A DNA stretch of 64,000 bases from Clostridiales bacterium GWF2_38_85 (lineage in GTDB: Bacteria; Bacillota; Clostridia; Oscillospirales; CAG-382), in NCBI GenBank assembly GCA_001797275.1, contig MGOY01000003.1, forward strand, positions 1 through 64,000, read 5' to 3'. Position 1 is the first letter of the stretch; each line of letters begins with the position of its first letter. The notes below the pieces were generated by a model. The model was given only the letters and a program-made list of their open reading frames with translations. It was not told where the DNA came from and did no database searches. Positions 25,339-35,343 of the stretch are shown piece by piece. Both the position numbers and the translations under genes were made by a program.

Positions 25339-26196
25339 TCAATAAACATATGACAGGTACACATCTTCGATTGTCGGTTGTATGCTTACAGCAGTTTCAA
25401 ATGGCTTTTCAACGGATAAAATTCGTAATGTAACACCGTTTTCGCTTTTAGATATATTCGTTACTTTATACTTTTGTTTGATTGCATCAACTTTGTTTTC
25501 ATCGGATTCAACCGACCAAACACTTCCTTCAATTTTTTGGATCAGTTCAGCCGGCGCTGCATTCTCAATTATTACACCTTTACGAAGTATTATAATATTT
25601 TTTGCTATGTACTCAATGTCCTGTACAACATGTGTTGCAATTATAATAATTCGGTTTAGTGCAAATTGTGCAATATAATTTCTGACTGCTATTCTCTGCT
25701 TCGGATCAAGCCCTGCTGTAGGTTCATCAAGGATAAGTACCTCAGGATTTCCAAGTATAGCCTGAGCAAGCCCAAGCCTTTGCTTCATACCGCCCGAAAG
25801 CGAACCAATGCGTTTTTTCTGAACGTCAGATAGTTCAACAGCTGTTAAAATATTTTCAATCTGTATCTTTGCAGTGCTTCTATCAATATCCTTGAGTGAT
25901 GCCATATAATGCATAAATTGACTTATCGTAAACGATGAATACAGACCGGGAAACTGCGGCATAAACCCAAGCTTTTCTCTAAATTTTGAGCCAAGCTTTA
26001 TCACGCTTTCGCTGTTGAACAATATATTACCGCTGTCAGCCTGTAGATTATCTGTGATTATATTCATCAAGGTTGACTTTCCACTACCGTTAGGTCCAAG
26101 GAGACCATAGATACCTGGACTAAGCTCTGCACTGAATTCAATCAGTGCTTTTGTTTTGCCATAGGATTTGTTTATATTATCAATAGTCAATATCAT
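25339..26196 (-). CDS. ABC transporter ATP-binding protein
   Basis: 285 residues, the cytoplasmic ATPase of an ABC-2 type exporter. Walker A GPNGSGKST (34-42), signature LSGGM (133-137) in GSLSGGMKQRLGLAQ, Walker B VLILDE (153-158) followed by PTAGLDP, and the switch His in IIIATHVVQDI. The C-terminal 80 residues form the regulatory tail typical of the CcmA/BcrA class. Its start overlaps the end of the permease gene by 4 bp. Substrate not deducible. Confidence 0.92.
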   Translation of the reverse strand: MILTIDNINKSYGKTKALIEFSAELSPGIYGLLGPNGSGKSTLMNIITDNLQADSGNILFNSESVIKLGSKFREKLGFMPQFPGLYSSFTISQFMHYMASLKDIDRSTAKIQIENILTAVELSDVQKKRIGSLSGGMKQRLGLAQAILGNPEVLILDEPTAGLDPKQRIAVRNYIAQFALNRIIIIATHVVQDIEYIAKNIIILRKGVIIENAAPAELIQKIEGSVWSVESDENKVDAIKQKYKVTNISKSENGVTLRILSVEKPFETAVSIQPTIEDVYLSYVY

Positions 26197-28538
26197 ACCT
26201 TTGTACTCCTTATCCTGTTAGTTGTGCAATACTTATCGTTTGCTTTATATATCAGCAATAACATAATCACTAAAACCATAAAAGTATATATTAATAAATA
26301 TATCCACCATATCCCCCATAAATTAACATCAGCACTCTTGATATATATACGTGTTCCGTCAAGCATATTTACATATGCATATCCGGCAAAAAGTAAATAT
26401 CTTGGTAATATAAAAATCGCACCTGATAAAATTGCTGCAAAGGTTGCGTTTTTCAAAAGCTGTGAAATTGAGGTTGTAATCAACGCTAACAACACATATG
26501 AAATTATTGTTGTTGCGAAACGGATAAATATGAAGCCCGACAAGCTAATATCGGATGGCAACAACGAGAACTGACTGATGCTTGTTATTGGTGCATTCCA
26601 GAGAGGCAGTTGTAGATTGGAGACAGCTGTACTCAATTGCAATACAGCAAGGAAAAGTGATATTATGAAGCTGCACATAATTACAACAACATATTTACTG
26701 ATAAAGGTTTTTTGTCGTCCTTTTTTGGTGCTTCGCAGGATATTGACAAACCCGCTGGTATGCTCGTTGCCAAACGATATCGATGCAAACATTATTATCA
26801 ACGCTGTTATGTATATGTTGTAGTCTGTCAACAGGTATTTCTGCCAACCTGTGTCGTATATAAAGTATGGTTCATACTCATTTTCAATTATATAATTTTC
26901 CCGCTCCATGACCATTGATAGGGCTTTGTTATATGCCGGTGCGGAATAATAATTATTTAAATAGTCATTGATTTCATCAGTTGAAATCTGCTTATTTTGA
27001 TACTTCTGCAACATATCTTCATATGAGCCGATTAATTGATTCAATCTCATACTTTCCTCGCGTATATAATCGCTCTTTTCCTGTGTCCATTCACCCTCGA
27101 CTCTTTCCATGTATTCTTTATACAATCCGTCAACAATATTTGTTATTGGTTGAAATCGAACAGCTGTATTTGATATTACCATGTATGAGGCAATTATAAG
27201 AACTGAAATACTCTTCCAATTTATAAGTTTGAGAAATTCAGCAAGTAAAATAGAATGTGTATCGAAGGATAGCTTTATCGATTTTTTAGCAAGAAATTTT
27301 GGTTTTGGCAGCTTTTTTATAAACGAAAAAGCAATAACCCTACCTTTACAATAACCTGCCGTACAAAGTACAGCAAAAATCAAAATTGCAGGTATGTATA
27401 TACAAATCAACAACGATTCCTGAGTAATCGCACCCCCAAAGAACTCATACATCCGCAGTCGCTCGAATAAAGTTACCGGATTTGCTGCATTCAACAAATT
27501 TAAGATATGAATTCTTGAGTCAAGGTTGCTTTCCGGTATTAGTGTAATTAAATAGCTGATACCGTAAACGACTACACCGCTTGCAAGAACGGGTATATAA
27601 TTCTTAAAGAACACCGATATACACACAACAATTGTTGTGAAAAGACAGACCACCAATGCTTTTAACAATGTATATACTAATATACCCTGCCAAGCTGTAA
27701 TGCCGAACGGACAAAGCTCATAGAACACCTGCATCACTTTATTTGGCGAAGACAGCCCGATCCTGAGGTATACGGCAAGAAGTGTCGTCAGCGTAAACAA
27801 CAGAACGACAACAAATGAAATTGCATTAATTGCAAGTAGCTTTGCCACAGCTGTATTGATTCGACCGTTTTTTGTTGCGCGAATTATAGGAGCGGTTCCG
27901 TCACGCTGTTCTCTTACAAAAACAAAAATGCATACAAACAGGACGGCTATAAAAATAAACGGATTCACCCATCTATAACTAAAAAATTCTCTGTAGCCGT
28001 GAGGATACTCAAAAACGAATTCTGTGTTTAGCAGCTTTGTATATTTATCAATAACAGCAAGCTGATAAACATAAATAAAGCTATTTTTATCAATGCCTTT
28101 CAGGTCATAGATATGTAGCTGTTCTCTTGATTTATCAAGGATAGAATTGATTTTTGCAGCATAATTTTCGCCGGTCGTTTTATGATATTGAACCGTTGAA
28201 TATAAATTGTAATCGGACATACCTTCGGGGGCATATTTGTTCGGTAACTTTGGAGCGACAAAATTATTATCCCCATTCATCATCGCTTCCTGCTCAAGCT
28301 TTGATATTTCCTCTGCTTTTTTCAGATATTCAACCATATACTCGTCAATTTCATCAGGATTTTTCTGATACTCCTCGAAGAACGCCTGATATTGTTTGTT
28401 ATCTTTGTTAGCACGGTTTTCAACAGTGTTATAGCAGATAATCATATTTGCCACGAGAAGAGGCATAAGAATGATCCAAATAAACCGTATTCCGGTCAGC
28501 TTCTTCATTTCATATGTAAACGGAATCCCCAGCTTCAA
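26193..28538 (-). CDS. ABC-2 type permease with two fused membrane halves
   Basis: About 781 residues. The start is taken as the TTG at 28536-28538 because AGGAG lies nine bases ahead; an in-frame TTG at 28547 touches the ribosome binding site and an ATG lies at 28503-28505. The protein is built as two similar halves. Each begins with a short cytoplasmic stretch and a membrane helix (MKKLTGIRFIWIILM; FLKLINWKSISVLIIASYM), then a large acidic extracytoplasmic loop and five more membrane helices ending in each half with a MVLVIMLLL-like segment. So one polypeptide supplies both membrane domains for the single ATPase encoded next to it. The lipoprotein gene upstream is 29 bp away and is likely cotranscribed. 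Confidence 0.85.
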   Translation of the reverse strand: MKLGIPFTYEMKKLTGIRFIWIILMPLLVANMIICYNTVENRANKDNKQYQAFFEEYQKNPDEIDEYMVEYLKKAEEISKLEQEAMMNGDNNFVAPKLPNKYAPEGMSDYNLYSTVQYHKTTGENYAAKINSILDKSREQLHIYDLKGIDKNSFIYVYQLAVIDKYTKLLNTEFVFEYPHGYREFFSYRWVNPFIFIAVLFVCIFVFVREQRDGTAPIIRATKNGRINTAVAKLLAINAISFVVVLLFTLTTLLAVYLRIGLSSPNKVMQVFYELCPFGITAWQGILVYTLLKALVVCLFTTIVVCISVFFKNYIPVLASGVVVYGISYLITLIPESNLDSRIHILNLLNAANPVTLFERLRMYEFFGGAITQESLLICIYIPAILIFAVLCTAGYCKGRVIAFSFIKKLPKPKFLAKKSIKLSFDTHSILLAEFLKLINWKSISVLIIASYMVISNTAVRFQPITNIVDGLYKEYMERVEGEWTQEKSDYIREESMRLNQLIGSYEDMLQKYQNKQISTDEINDYLNNYYSAPAYNKALSMVMERENYIIENEYEPYFIYDTGWQKYLLTDYNIYITALIIMFASISFGNEHTSGFVNILRSTKKGRQKTFISKYVVVIMCSFIISLFLAVLQLSTAVSNLQLPLWNAPITSISQFSLLPSDISLSGFIFIRFATTIISYVLLALITTSISQLLKNATFAAILSGAIFILPRYLLFAGYAYVNMLDGTRIYIKSADVNLWGIWWIYLLIYTFMVLVIMLLLIYKANDKYCTTNRIRSTKV

Positions 28539-28567
28539 TAAAATCAACTCCTAAATTAAAGGGTTCA

Positions 28568-29821
28568 TTACCATTCTTCCACTTCAAGCTCTGTAAGCTC
28601 GCCTGTATCCAAATCAAGACAATATGTTTTTTCATAATCGGTTAAAAATGCCTGGTTATCATCTGCGTAAGTAAAATATGGATTTCCTATGATTTCAGAA
28701 TACACGATTTTATTCTCAAAAGTAGGTATATCAAAAATCATTAACTTTCCGTTTGAGTTATTGAAGGTTTCATATACATTCCCACGATGGTCTGTCGTAT
28801 CACCAAGGTAAACGGGTTCATTCGGGAAATACACTACTTTGTTATCCGTAACAAGAAACCTATCTGGCAACGATATATCCTCAAGCAATAATTCTGCTTT
28901 TGTAAAATCGGGTAAATCTGCTGTTTTGATTCTGTATAAGGTAGCAAAATGCAGTCCAACCGATTTGTCAGAATTTACACAATTATATGATTTTGAACCG
29001 CCAAGAGCAAAATATAAATATTCGCCTCTGAATTCAATATAAGCAAGACGTTCATCGGTAAATAATTCTGTAAAGCTGTTATCAAAATCGGTAATGTAAT
29101 ATGATAATCCTTTCCTGAATAAAATTTTATCTTCGCCGAAAACTATATTTGATATAAAGCTATCATTTCCCTTAATAACCTTTTCTGCTTTTCCACCAGT
29201 TTTTTTAACTCTGTATAAATCGCTCTTCAGCTCTGATTCTGTCTTTAAGTAGTAAATATAATCGCCGTTTATCCTTAACATTGACGCAAAAATTCCTGTA
29301 CTCTCCCATTCATCAAGCATCTGGATTTTTTGATTCTTTATAGAGACTTTATATACACCCATTAAGTCCCAATAAGCTTTACCCTCAGGTATTTTACCTT
29401 GTAATTTATCCTCTATGTACTCATAGTTATATACTGTATGTTGGCCGAAACAATATATGTTTTCACCGTCTGTAGCAATAAACTCAAAATCATAATATGT
29501 ATCAGAAGCACAATTCTCATTTGCATGGCCGCATAAAGGATACCGGCAGATTTTTTTTAATTCATTATTCTCAAAAAATCTAATTTGACCTTTATATAAA
29601 GAAAAGACTATCCCATCAAGCTTGCAGCCATATCCCCAATTCAAGTTTAAGTCATCATCGTTGTAATCAATAACATTGATTTGTTCTATCTCACGATGGC
29701 TTTCTTCATCTGATGTTTCAGATGGGGAACTGTAATAGCTGATGTCAGCTGACGGTTGATAGCAGGATGTTAATATTAAAATAAAAAATATGATAATATA
29801 TATAAGCTTTAATCTATTCAT
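28568..29821 (-). CDS. Lipoprotein with predicted beta-propeller-like repeats, linked to the ABC exporter
   Basis: 417 residues starting MNRLKLIYIIIFFILILTSC, with lipobox LTSC and Cys 20 as the lipidation site. After a Ser/Glu-rich spacer comes CRYPLCGHANENCASD (a CxxPLCxH-x4-C pattern that I know from several clostridial surface lipoproteins), then repeated YxYYLK / GEYLYFALG / DNKVVYFPNE units that suggest a DUF5050-like propeller. No convincing Shine-Dalgarno precedes the ATG. It sits just upstream of the ABC permease, so it may capture or sense the transported molecule; this is inferred from position only. Confidence 0.75.
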   Translation of the reverse strand: MNRLKLIYIIIFFILILTSCYQPSADISYYSSPSETSDEESHREIEQINVIDYNDDDLNLNWGYGCKLDGIVFSLYKGQIRFFENNELKKICRYPLCGHANENCASDTYYDFEFIATDGENIYCFGQHTVYNYEYIEDKLQGKIPEGKAYWDLMGVYKVSIKNQKIQMLDEWESTGIFASMLRINGDYIYYLKTESELKSDLYRVKKTGGKAEKVIKGNDSFISNIVFGEDKILFRKGLSYYITDFDNSFTELFTDERLAYIEFRGEYLYFALGGSKSYNCVNSDKSVGLHFATLYRIKTADLPDFTKAELLLEDISLPDRFLVTDNKVVYFPNEPVYLGDTTDHRGNVYETFNNSNGKLMIFDIPTFENKIVYSEIIGNPYFTYADDNQAFLTDYEKTYCLDLDTGELTELEVEEW

Positions 29822-29930
29822 ATTACTATATTACGAAGAATACAAATTTCTTGCATTATATTCTTCATATCCTTTCTATATATTAAAATATAAATATTTA
29901 ATCAAAAAATTTAAATATTATATTTCTATA

Positions 29931-29959
29931 GTTTAATGCCGTCAAAGACGGCATTAAAC
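29931..29959 (-). terminator. Strong hairpin after the small secreted protein gene
   Basis: GTTTAATGCCGTC (29931-29943) and GACGGCATTAAAC (29947-29959) form a perfect 13-bp stem with a 3-base loop, 9 bp past the stop of the gene at 29969. The following bases are A/T-rich but lack a clean U-run, so it may end or process the message ahead of the lipoprotein-ABC genes. Confidence 0.6.
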
Positions 29960-29968
29960 TTCTTTGAT

Positions 29969-30361
29969 TTAATAATCTGTTGTGCCTGAATATGTTAACC
30001 ACTGTTCAAAATCATATACTCGGATTGCATGGTATCCTTTTGCCCAAAGAACAGTACTTGATGAATCATATTCATCATAAACATCTCTTGCAGATGGTAT
30101 TTCTTTATTAATCACAGTAACAAATTCTCCACCTGATTCTAATAATACTTCAAGCTTACATGTTATATAATCATATGTATATGTGGAATAAGTTTCTACA
30201 GCCCAAATATCGTAATATTCATCACTGTATAACCATCCTCTACCGGTACCATTTGCATAACAATAAAAAGTAGTACTATCCAAGAGGAGAGCATTTGCGT
30301 TTATAATAAAAGACAAACATAAAAATAATGATATTGCAAGTGTAAATATTGATCTTTTCAA
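29969..30361 (-). CDS. Small secreted protein of unknown function
   Basis: 130 residues from a TTG at 30359-30361. The N-terminus is a clear signal peptide (KRSIFTLAISLFLCLSFIINANA, cleavage after ANA). The mature part of about 105 residues is Tyr-, Asp- and Thr-rich, with no Cys beyond one or two and patterns like YCYANGTGRGW and WLTYSGTTDY that suggest a beta sandwich. The good ribosome binding site (GAAAGGATA) actually serves an ATG at 30372 that gives only MKNH before a TGA overlapping the TTG; either that short frame is coupled to this gene or the gene lost a base. It precedes the ABC operon on the same strand. Confidence 0.6.
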   Translation of the reverse strand: MKRSIFTLAISLFLCLSFIINANALLLDSTTFYCYANGTGRGWLYSDEYYDIWAVETYSTYTYDYITCKLEVLLESGGEFVTVINKEIPSARDVYDEYDSSSTVLWAKGYHAIRVYDFEQWLTYSGTTDY

Positions 30362-30372
30362 TGATTTTTCAT

Positions 30373-30771
30373 AATTGTATCCTTTCTATTTGTTGTTATT
30401 ATAATAAATATATGTATTTGCTATATTTATATTACCATTGGACTCATACCTTTATCTGTTAATTACAGCTGAAATTATATATTAATACTATATTTGGCAT
30501 TTGTCAAGCTATTTCTGTTAATTATACCATTATTTTAATATTATGTTTTGTCATTACCATTCTTCCGCTTTTGGCTTTGTTATTTATGCTGAAACAAGGT
30601 AAAGGCGGTATGTTTTAAATATTTAAACCAAAATATCTGTCCACCGGCGCTACCAATGTTATTGAAAAGAATCGCAAAATCGATTGTAATTTTATATTCA
30701 AATGACTCTGTTATTCTGCTGATTTCATAATACTCTGAAAATTGTTTGCTGTCAACATTTTTGACATTTTG
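30373..30771. other. Intergenic stretch between the secreted protein gene and the chemotaxis operon
   Basis: About 400 AT-rich bases. A 67-codon frame on the minus strand (30580-30783) begins inside the chemotaxis terminator and has no ribosome binding site, so I do not accept it. I see no other gene, repeat or RNA. Confidence 0.5.
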
Positions 30772-30805
30772 AAAAAACAACAAGGTGCATCTTTACACCC
30801 TGTTG
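30772..30805 (-). terminator. Rho-independent terminator of the chemotaxis operon
   Basis: On the minus strand CAACAGGGTG pairs with CACCTTGTTG (30796-30805 with 30778-30787) around an 8-base loop and is followed by TTTTTT (30772-30777). It lies 44 bp past the cheB stop. Confidence 0.9.
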
Positions 30806-30849
30806 TCTTAATTATTTCATATAAATTATTGTTTCAACAAATTGAAAAT

Positions 30850-31872
30850 TTAACTCACTGATACCGCGTTTATAATTGCAGTCGGTATAGCTTCTATGCC
30901 ACATTGTCTTTCAACTGCACCAATTTCATAGGCGACCTTTGGCATACCATATACTACAGCAGTTTTTTCATCCTGACCTATCGTAGCAGAGCCACAATTT
31001 CTTATCTTTAGAAGTCCTTTTGCCCCATCCTGCCCCATTCCGGTCAGTATTACACCGACAGCATTTTGAGAGCATTCTTTTGCCACCGAATCGAAAAGCA
31101 CATCGACTGATGGGCAGTGGCCGTTTACTTTATCGCCTTCAAATATCTCAGTTTTATATCTATTCCCAATTTTTCGAATACGCAAATGTTTGTCTCCGGG
31201 GGCAATATACGCCCTTCCCGGTTCAATAAATTCATTCCCTTCGGCTTCTTTTACATTTAGCGAAGTCTGTACATTCATTCTGTCGGCAAACATTCTCGAA
31301 AATACAGGCGGGATATGCTGAACAATCACAATGCCGGGTATATTTGACGGTAAACGCTTAAGTACATTATATAATGCTTCTGTACCGCCGGTAGAAGCTC
31401 CGATTGCTATAATTTTATTATTATCAAAATTATGTGCTCTGTTTGTTTCTTCTCTATGTAATATTTGAGAAGGCTTGATTTTTGCTGTTACGGCAACTTT
31501 TATTTTTGCTGCAAGATCTATTATAAACGCTTCAATATTACCCGGAGCTTTATCATCAGGTTTTGTAACAAAGTCAACAGCACCTGCATTCATTGCGTCA
31601 AATATTGCATCTGAAATTGTGCTTACCACGATTACAGGTAGCGGGTATTGCGGTATCAATCTTCTAATGAATTCTATCCCATTCATTCTTGGCATTTCAA
31701 TATCACAGGTCATAACATTCGGGTTATGTTTTATTATTTCATCACGAGCCTGGAACGGATCGCTTGCTTTTGCTACAACCTCAATCTGTGGATCCTTTGA
31801 TAACCCTCTTGCCAGGACTTCTCTGAACAATACAGAATCATCAACAATGAGAACTTTGATTTTACTGTTCAT
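30850..31872 (-). CDS. cheB: Chemotaxis response regulator protein-glutamate methylesterase
   Basis: 340 residues from the ATG at 31870-31872 (GAGGT upstream). The N-terminal receiver domain has acidic residues 11-12 and the phospho-acceptor D57 in MTCDIEMPRMNG. The C-terminal esterase has the catalytic Ser in IGASTGGTEAL (S160), His in VQHIPP (H186) and Asp in GMGQDGAKGL. It removes methyl groups from chemoreceptors when phosphorylated by CheA, giving adaptation. It is the last gene of the cheY-cheA-cheW-mcp-cheR-cheB operon, just before the terminator. Confidence 0.95.
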   Translation of the reverse strand: MNSKIKVLIVDDSVLFREVLARGLSKDPQIEVVAKASDPFQARDEIIKHNPNVMTCDIEMPRMNGIEFIRRLIPQYPLPVIVVSTISDAIFDAMNAGAVDFVTKPDDKAPGNIEAFIIDLAAKIKVAVTAKIKPSQILHREETNRAHNFDNNKIIAIGASTGGTEALYNVLKRLPSNIPGIVIVQHIPPVFSRMFADRMNVQTSLNVKEAEGNEFIEPGRAYIAPGDKHLRIRKIGNRYKTEIFEGDKVNGHCPSVDVLFDSVAKECSQNAVGVILTGMGQDGAKGLLKIRNCGSATIGQDEKTAVVYGMPKVAYEIGAVERQCGIEAIPTAIINAVSVS

Positions 31873-31963
31873 AATCGTTACCTCGTCCATTTTATTTTTT
31901 GTTGATCGATATATTACATTTTATGGCACATTGCAACGCTATACCTTATGATTGCCGCAAGTA

Positions 31964-32776
31964 CTACGCCTTACGGTATACCGCGGGCATTATATATTTG
32001 AAATCGGTCTCGTATCTGGCGAGTGCTTCGGAGTGCCCGATAAACAAATATCCTCCGATTTCGAGTAAGTCATAGAATTTTTTTATAAGCTCCATTTTGG
32101 TCTCATAATCGAAATAGATCATTACATTTCTACAGAATATAACATGAAATTTACGCTTAAACGGAAATGTCTTATCCATCAGATTGAATTTCCTATATAT
32201 TACCTCATTCTTAAGCTTGTCAGTTATTATGTAGTTGTCGTTATCGTATTTTTTGAAATAATTCATCTTCCAGGCAGTCGGGAGCGGTTCTATCCTTTCA
32301 GCAGCATATATACCATTTTTTGCTTCTGCCAATACTTTTTCTGAAATATCGGTTGCTAATACTTTACTGTCCCAGAATAATTTATTCTTGCTGAAGTGTT
32401 CCTGAATAATCATAGCAAGAGTATATGACTCCTCACCTGATGAGCAAGCCGCGCACCAAACTCTCAGGTCTTTGTCGAGAACTTTATTTTCAAGATACGG
32501 CATTACAGTATTCTGAAAATATGTAAAATGTTCTTTTTCTCGCATGAAGAATGTATGATTAGTAGTTATTCTGTTCACAAGAGCAGTAATCGCTTCGCTT
32601 GATTTGTGCGCTACAAGATCATTGTAGAAATCGGTGAAGCTTTCATAACCTTTTTGTTGCAGTACATTTGTCAGTCTGCCTGTTAACAAAGCACGCTTTT
32701 CTTTTAAATTTATTCCGTAGTTCGCTTTAATAAAGCCAACAATCTGTTGAAATTCTTTATCAGTTATAGCATTCAT
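31964..32776 (-). CDS. cheR: Chemoreceptor protein-glutamate methyltransferase
   Basis: 270 residues with the CheR N-terminal helical domain (DKEFQQIVGFIKANYGINLK) and the SAM-binding domain: RVWCAACSSGEESYTLAMI, VLATDISEKVLAEAKNGIY, FHVIFCRNVMIYFD and a GGYLFIGHSEAL end. It methylates receptor glutamates, opposing CheB. No Shine-Dalgarno lies at its ATG; instead a 12-bp hairpin (32787-32820) occupies the space after mcp. Expression may depend on that structure or on coupling. Confidence 0.95.
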   Translation of the reverse strand: MNAITDKEFQQIVGFIKANYGINLKEKRALLTGRLTNVLQQKGYESFTDFYNDLVAHKSSEAITALVNRITTNHTFFMREKEHFTYFQNTVMPYLENKVLDKDLRVWCAACSSGEESYTLAMIIQEHFSKNKLFWDSKVLATDISEKVLAEAKNGIYAAERIEPLPTAWKMNYFKKYDNDNYIITDKLKNEVIYRKFNLMDKTFPFKRKFHVIFCRNVMIYFDYETKMELIKKFYDLLEIGGYLFIGHSEALARYETDFKYIMPAVYRKA

Positions 32777-32786
32777 AATTTTAGGG

Positions 32787-32820
32787 GTTGACAGGAGAGT
32801 TTAATGCTTCTCCTGCCAAC
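32787..32820 (-). promoter_or_regulatory. Hairpin between mcp and cheR
   Basis: On the minus strand GTTGGCAGGAGA (32809-32820) pairs with TCTCCTGTCAAC (32787-32798), one G-U pair, 10-base loop. The cheR ATG at 32776 begins 10 bases after it without a ribosome binding site; the only purine-rich AGGAGA lies inside the stem. It may limit cheR translation or be an RNA processing site. Confidence 0.5.
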
Positions 32821-32837
32821 TTTCCTTTCAAAGGATT

Positions 32838-34799
32838 TCAATACTTCCCAAATTCGTTATCACTGAGCGAAATTTTGATTTCCTTAGATTCAGGCTTTTT
32901 TATTTCTTTAATTTGAACCTGAGGCTTTTTTACTGTCATATTATATGCTTTTACTGTGCTGTTCTTTAATTTAAACTTTGTAATTTGTTCCTCCAGTACA
33001 ACAGCTTGTCCGGAGAGTTCTTCGCTTGCTGCGGCTGTTTCCTGTGATGTTGAGGAATTTGCCTGAACAACCTGCGATACCTGCATAACACCCTGGTTAA
33101 TCTGTGAAATACCGCTTGCCTGTTCATTAGATGCGACAGCGATGTTCTTTACAAGCTCTGCAACCTTTGCTACACCCTCAACAATCTTTTTCAATTCCTC
33201 AGCTGTGTTATCGACGATCTTCGATCCATCGTTGACTTTACTGATCGAACCTTCGATAAGTGTCGTGGTTTCTTTGGCAGCATTTGCTGATCTTGCTGCG
33301 AGGTTTCTTACTTCCTCTGCAACTACTGCAAAGCCTTTGCCATGCTGACCTGCTCTTGCTGCTTCAACCGCTGCATTAAGTGCAAGTATATTTGTCTGGA
33401 ATGCAATATCATCGATTACTTTGATTATCTTGGAGATGCTACTGGATGATGTGTTGATATCCTCCATAGATTTAAGCATCATCTTCATCTGATCATTACC
33501 GACAGCTGCATATTTTTGCGCCGAATCGGCATATGCATTTGCGGTTGTTGCGTTTTCCGCATTAAGCTTAGTCTGGGATGCTATTTCTTCAATCGACGCT
33601 GTAAGTTCTTCAATTGAGCTTGCCTGTTCGGTTGCACCTTGTGAAAGCTCGATGCTTGAATCGGATATCTGCTTTGCACCTGCGGCGACCTGTTCTGCTG
33701 CTGTTCTGATGCTGGACATAAGATCGTTCATGCTGTCCGTAACTGTCTGTAATGATTTTGCAAGTGTACCAAGCTCATCAGCTCTGTCGATATTGACATC
33801 AATATTAAAATTTCCGGCTGCCTGACTGTTCGCTACTTCAACAAGTCTTTTAATAGGCTTCTTGAAACCGAATGCTATAAACATGGCAATAATAATGCCA
33901 GCAATAACCGCAACAGTACTAATAATTATCAGACTTATTCTAAGACTATTCATATCAGCAAAAACTTCACTTTCAGGAGCTGCGAGACCAATTGACCATG
34001 TAGTACCTTTTATAGGTGAATACCCTAAATATTTATTTATACCCTGATAAAAATATTTACCTACTCCGGTTTCACCATTAGCCATTTTTCTTATTATATT
34101 TGCCAATGGAACCAATGTTTCGTCAGATTTAGATTGGTCAATAAAATTTGTAAATGAAGTGATTAAATCTCTTGTTTTATGTGCAACTACAGTACCTTCA
34201 CCATTTACAATATAAGCGTAGCCTGATGTTGCATATTTCATAGCTTCAACGAGCTCGGTAATTTTATATGCATCACGAACTGCTGTGAGTGTACCTATTA
34301 TTTTATTTGACGAATCTCTGAATGGGATAATATACAAAATCGAAATTTCAGATGTTCCAGCTATGTACATTGGGTTAGAAATTGAATTTACACCTTTTAT
34401 TGCTGTATTATAGAAACTTTCATTTGAAATATTGATTGAATCGTTTTTCAATGAATATCCGTTGCCATTTGCATCTGTTACTATCATATCATAACTACCG
34501 GTTGTTTCAGCTGCTCTTGTTAATAAATCAATTATCTCTGACTTATTTGCATTTATATCGAGAAACATCTCATCAAGTACCAGAGATTCTAATCTGTTAT
34601 GTACACCCTTGATGTGTTCGCTGATTTTATCTCCGGATTCCTGGGTTATTTTTAAAAGAGAATCATTAAGATTTTTTTCTAATGCGTTTGATGCAAGAAT
34701 GCTTGAATATACAGTTAGAATCACACATATTATGGTTATAACAAGCCCTATGTTAACAATAAGTTTTGCTGTTATGCTTTTAAATCGAAATTTTTTCAT
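32838..34799 (-). CDS. Methyl-accepting chemotaxis protein
   Basis: 653 residues. A first membrane helix (about 11-32), a dCache-like periplasmic sensor of about 250 residues, a second helix (about 289-311) and a HAMP linker ([19 protein letters not shown]) lead into a long signalling coiled coil whose tip is [20 protein letters not shown] and [13 protein letters not shown]. Methylation-type Glu/Gln pairs flank the tip. There is no C-terminal pentapeptide for CheR docking; the tail is charged and ends in EFGKY. AGGAGGG precedes the ATG. Being the only receptor in this operon it is a good candidate for the main one. The ligand cannot be read from sequence, though such double-Cache sensors commonly bind amino acids. 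Confidence 0.95.
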   Translation of the reverse strand: MKKFRFKSITAKLIVNIGLVITIICVILTVYSSILASNALEKNLNDSLLKITQESGDKISEHIKGVHNRLESLVLDEMFLDINANKSEIIDLLTRAAETTGSYDMIVTDANGNGYSLKNDSINISNESFYNTAIKGVNSISNPMYIAGTSEISILYIIPFRDSSNKIIGTLTAVRDAYKITELVEAMKYATSGYAYIVNGEGTVVAHKTRDLITSFTNFIDQSKSDETLVPLANIIRKMANGETGVGKYFYQGINKYLGYSPIKGTTWSIGLAAPESEVFADMNSLRISLIIISTVAVIAGIIIAMFIAFGFKKPIKRLVEVANSQAAGNFNIDVNIDRADELGTLAKSLQTVTDSMNDLMSSIRTAAEQVAAGAKQISDSSIELSQGATEQASSIEELTASIEEIASQTKLNAENATTANAYADSAQKYAAVGNDQMKMMLKSMEDINTSSSSISKIIKVIDDIAFQTNILALNAAVEAARAGQHGKGFAVVAEEVRNLAARSANAAKETTTLIEGSISKVNDGSKIVDNTAEELKKIVEGVAKVAELVKNIAVASNEQASGISQINQGVMQVSQVVQANSSTSQETAAASEELSGQAVVLEEQITKFKLKNSTVKAYNMTVKKPQVQIKEIKKPESKEIKISLSDNEFGKY

Positions 34800-34831
34800 T
34801 TGAATTACCCTCCTATAATTTTCTATTATGT

Positions 34832-35329
34832 TTATCCACCTGCGAGATTCGTAAAAATTTCAGCATCATCGCAGCTCAAAAGGCTGTGGTAATCAAGTAA
34901 TAATTTGATATCTTCACCGACTTTACCGATACCTTTTATAAACTTATTACTCGATTTATTCATTTCCGGCGGATCAACGATATCACTTTCCGGAATGGTC
35001 AACACCTCAGAGACACTGTCAACAATGAATCCGATATCTGTATTGTCTATTAAAGCTACAATTATGCATGTCCTGTCATTGTACTCCAGTACATTCATAT
35101 TGAATCGTAACCTGATATCCATAACAGGTATAATTCGTCCTCTGAGATTAATAATGCCCTTTATATAATTTGGTAGTCCGGGGACCGATGTTATAGGCAT
35201 CATATTTATAATTTCGGTTACATATTTGATTTCTATACCAAAAAATTCTTTTCCAAGATTGAAGGTTAAGTATCTCCCGGACTGAGTATCCTCCTCAAGC
35301 ACGATAAAGTTGTTTACCAAATCTGCCAT
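34832..35329 (-). CDS. cheW: Chemotaxis coupling protein CheW
   Basis: 165 residues from ATG 35327-35329, with GGGAGGG seven bases upstream; the frame extends further inside cheA. The CheW fold is evident: [20 protein letters not shown], then [20 protein letters not shown] and [16 protein letters not shown], with [16 protein letters not shown]. It connects receptors to the CheA kinase. The gene lies 15 bp after cheA and 32 bp before mcp. Confidence 0.94.
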   Translation of the reverse strand: MADLVNNFIVLEEDTQSGRYLTFNLGKEFFGIEIKYVTEIINMMPITSVPGLPNYIKGIINLRGRIIPVMDIRLRFNMNVLEYNDRTCIIVALIDNTDIGFIVDSVSEVLTIPESDIVDPPEMNKSSNKFIKGIGKVGEDIKLLLDYHSLLSCDDAEIFTNLAGG

Positions 35330-35343
35330 TAAATTTCCCTCCC

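Noticed and set aside
29969-30361. Lactococcin 972-type bacteriocin
   Set aside because: The layout (small secreted protein plus ABC genes) is suggestive, but the mature sequence shows none of the residues I associate with that family.
30580-30783. 67-codon open frame on the minus strand before the chemotaxis terminator
   Set aside because: It begins inside the terminator stem, has no ribosome binding site and its composition is like random AT-rich translation.
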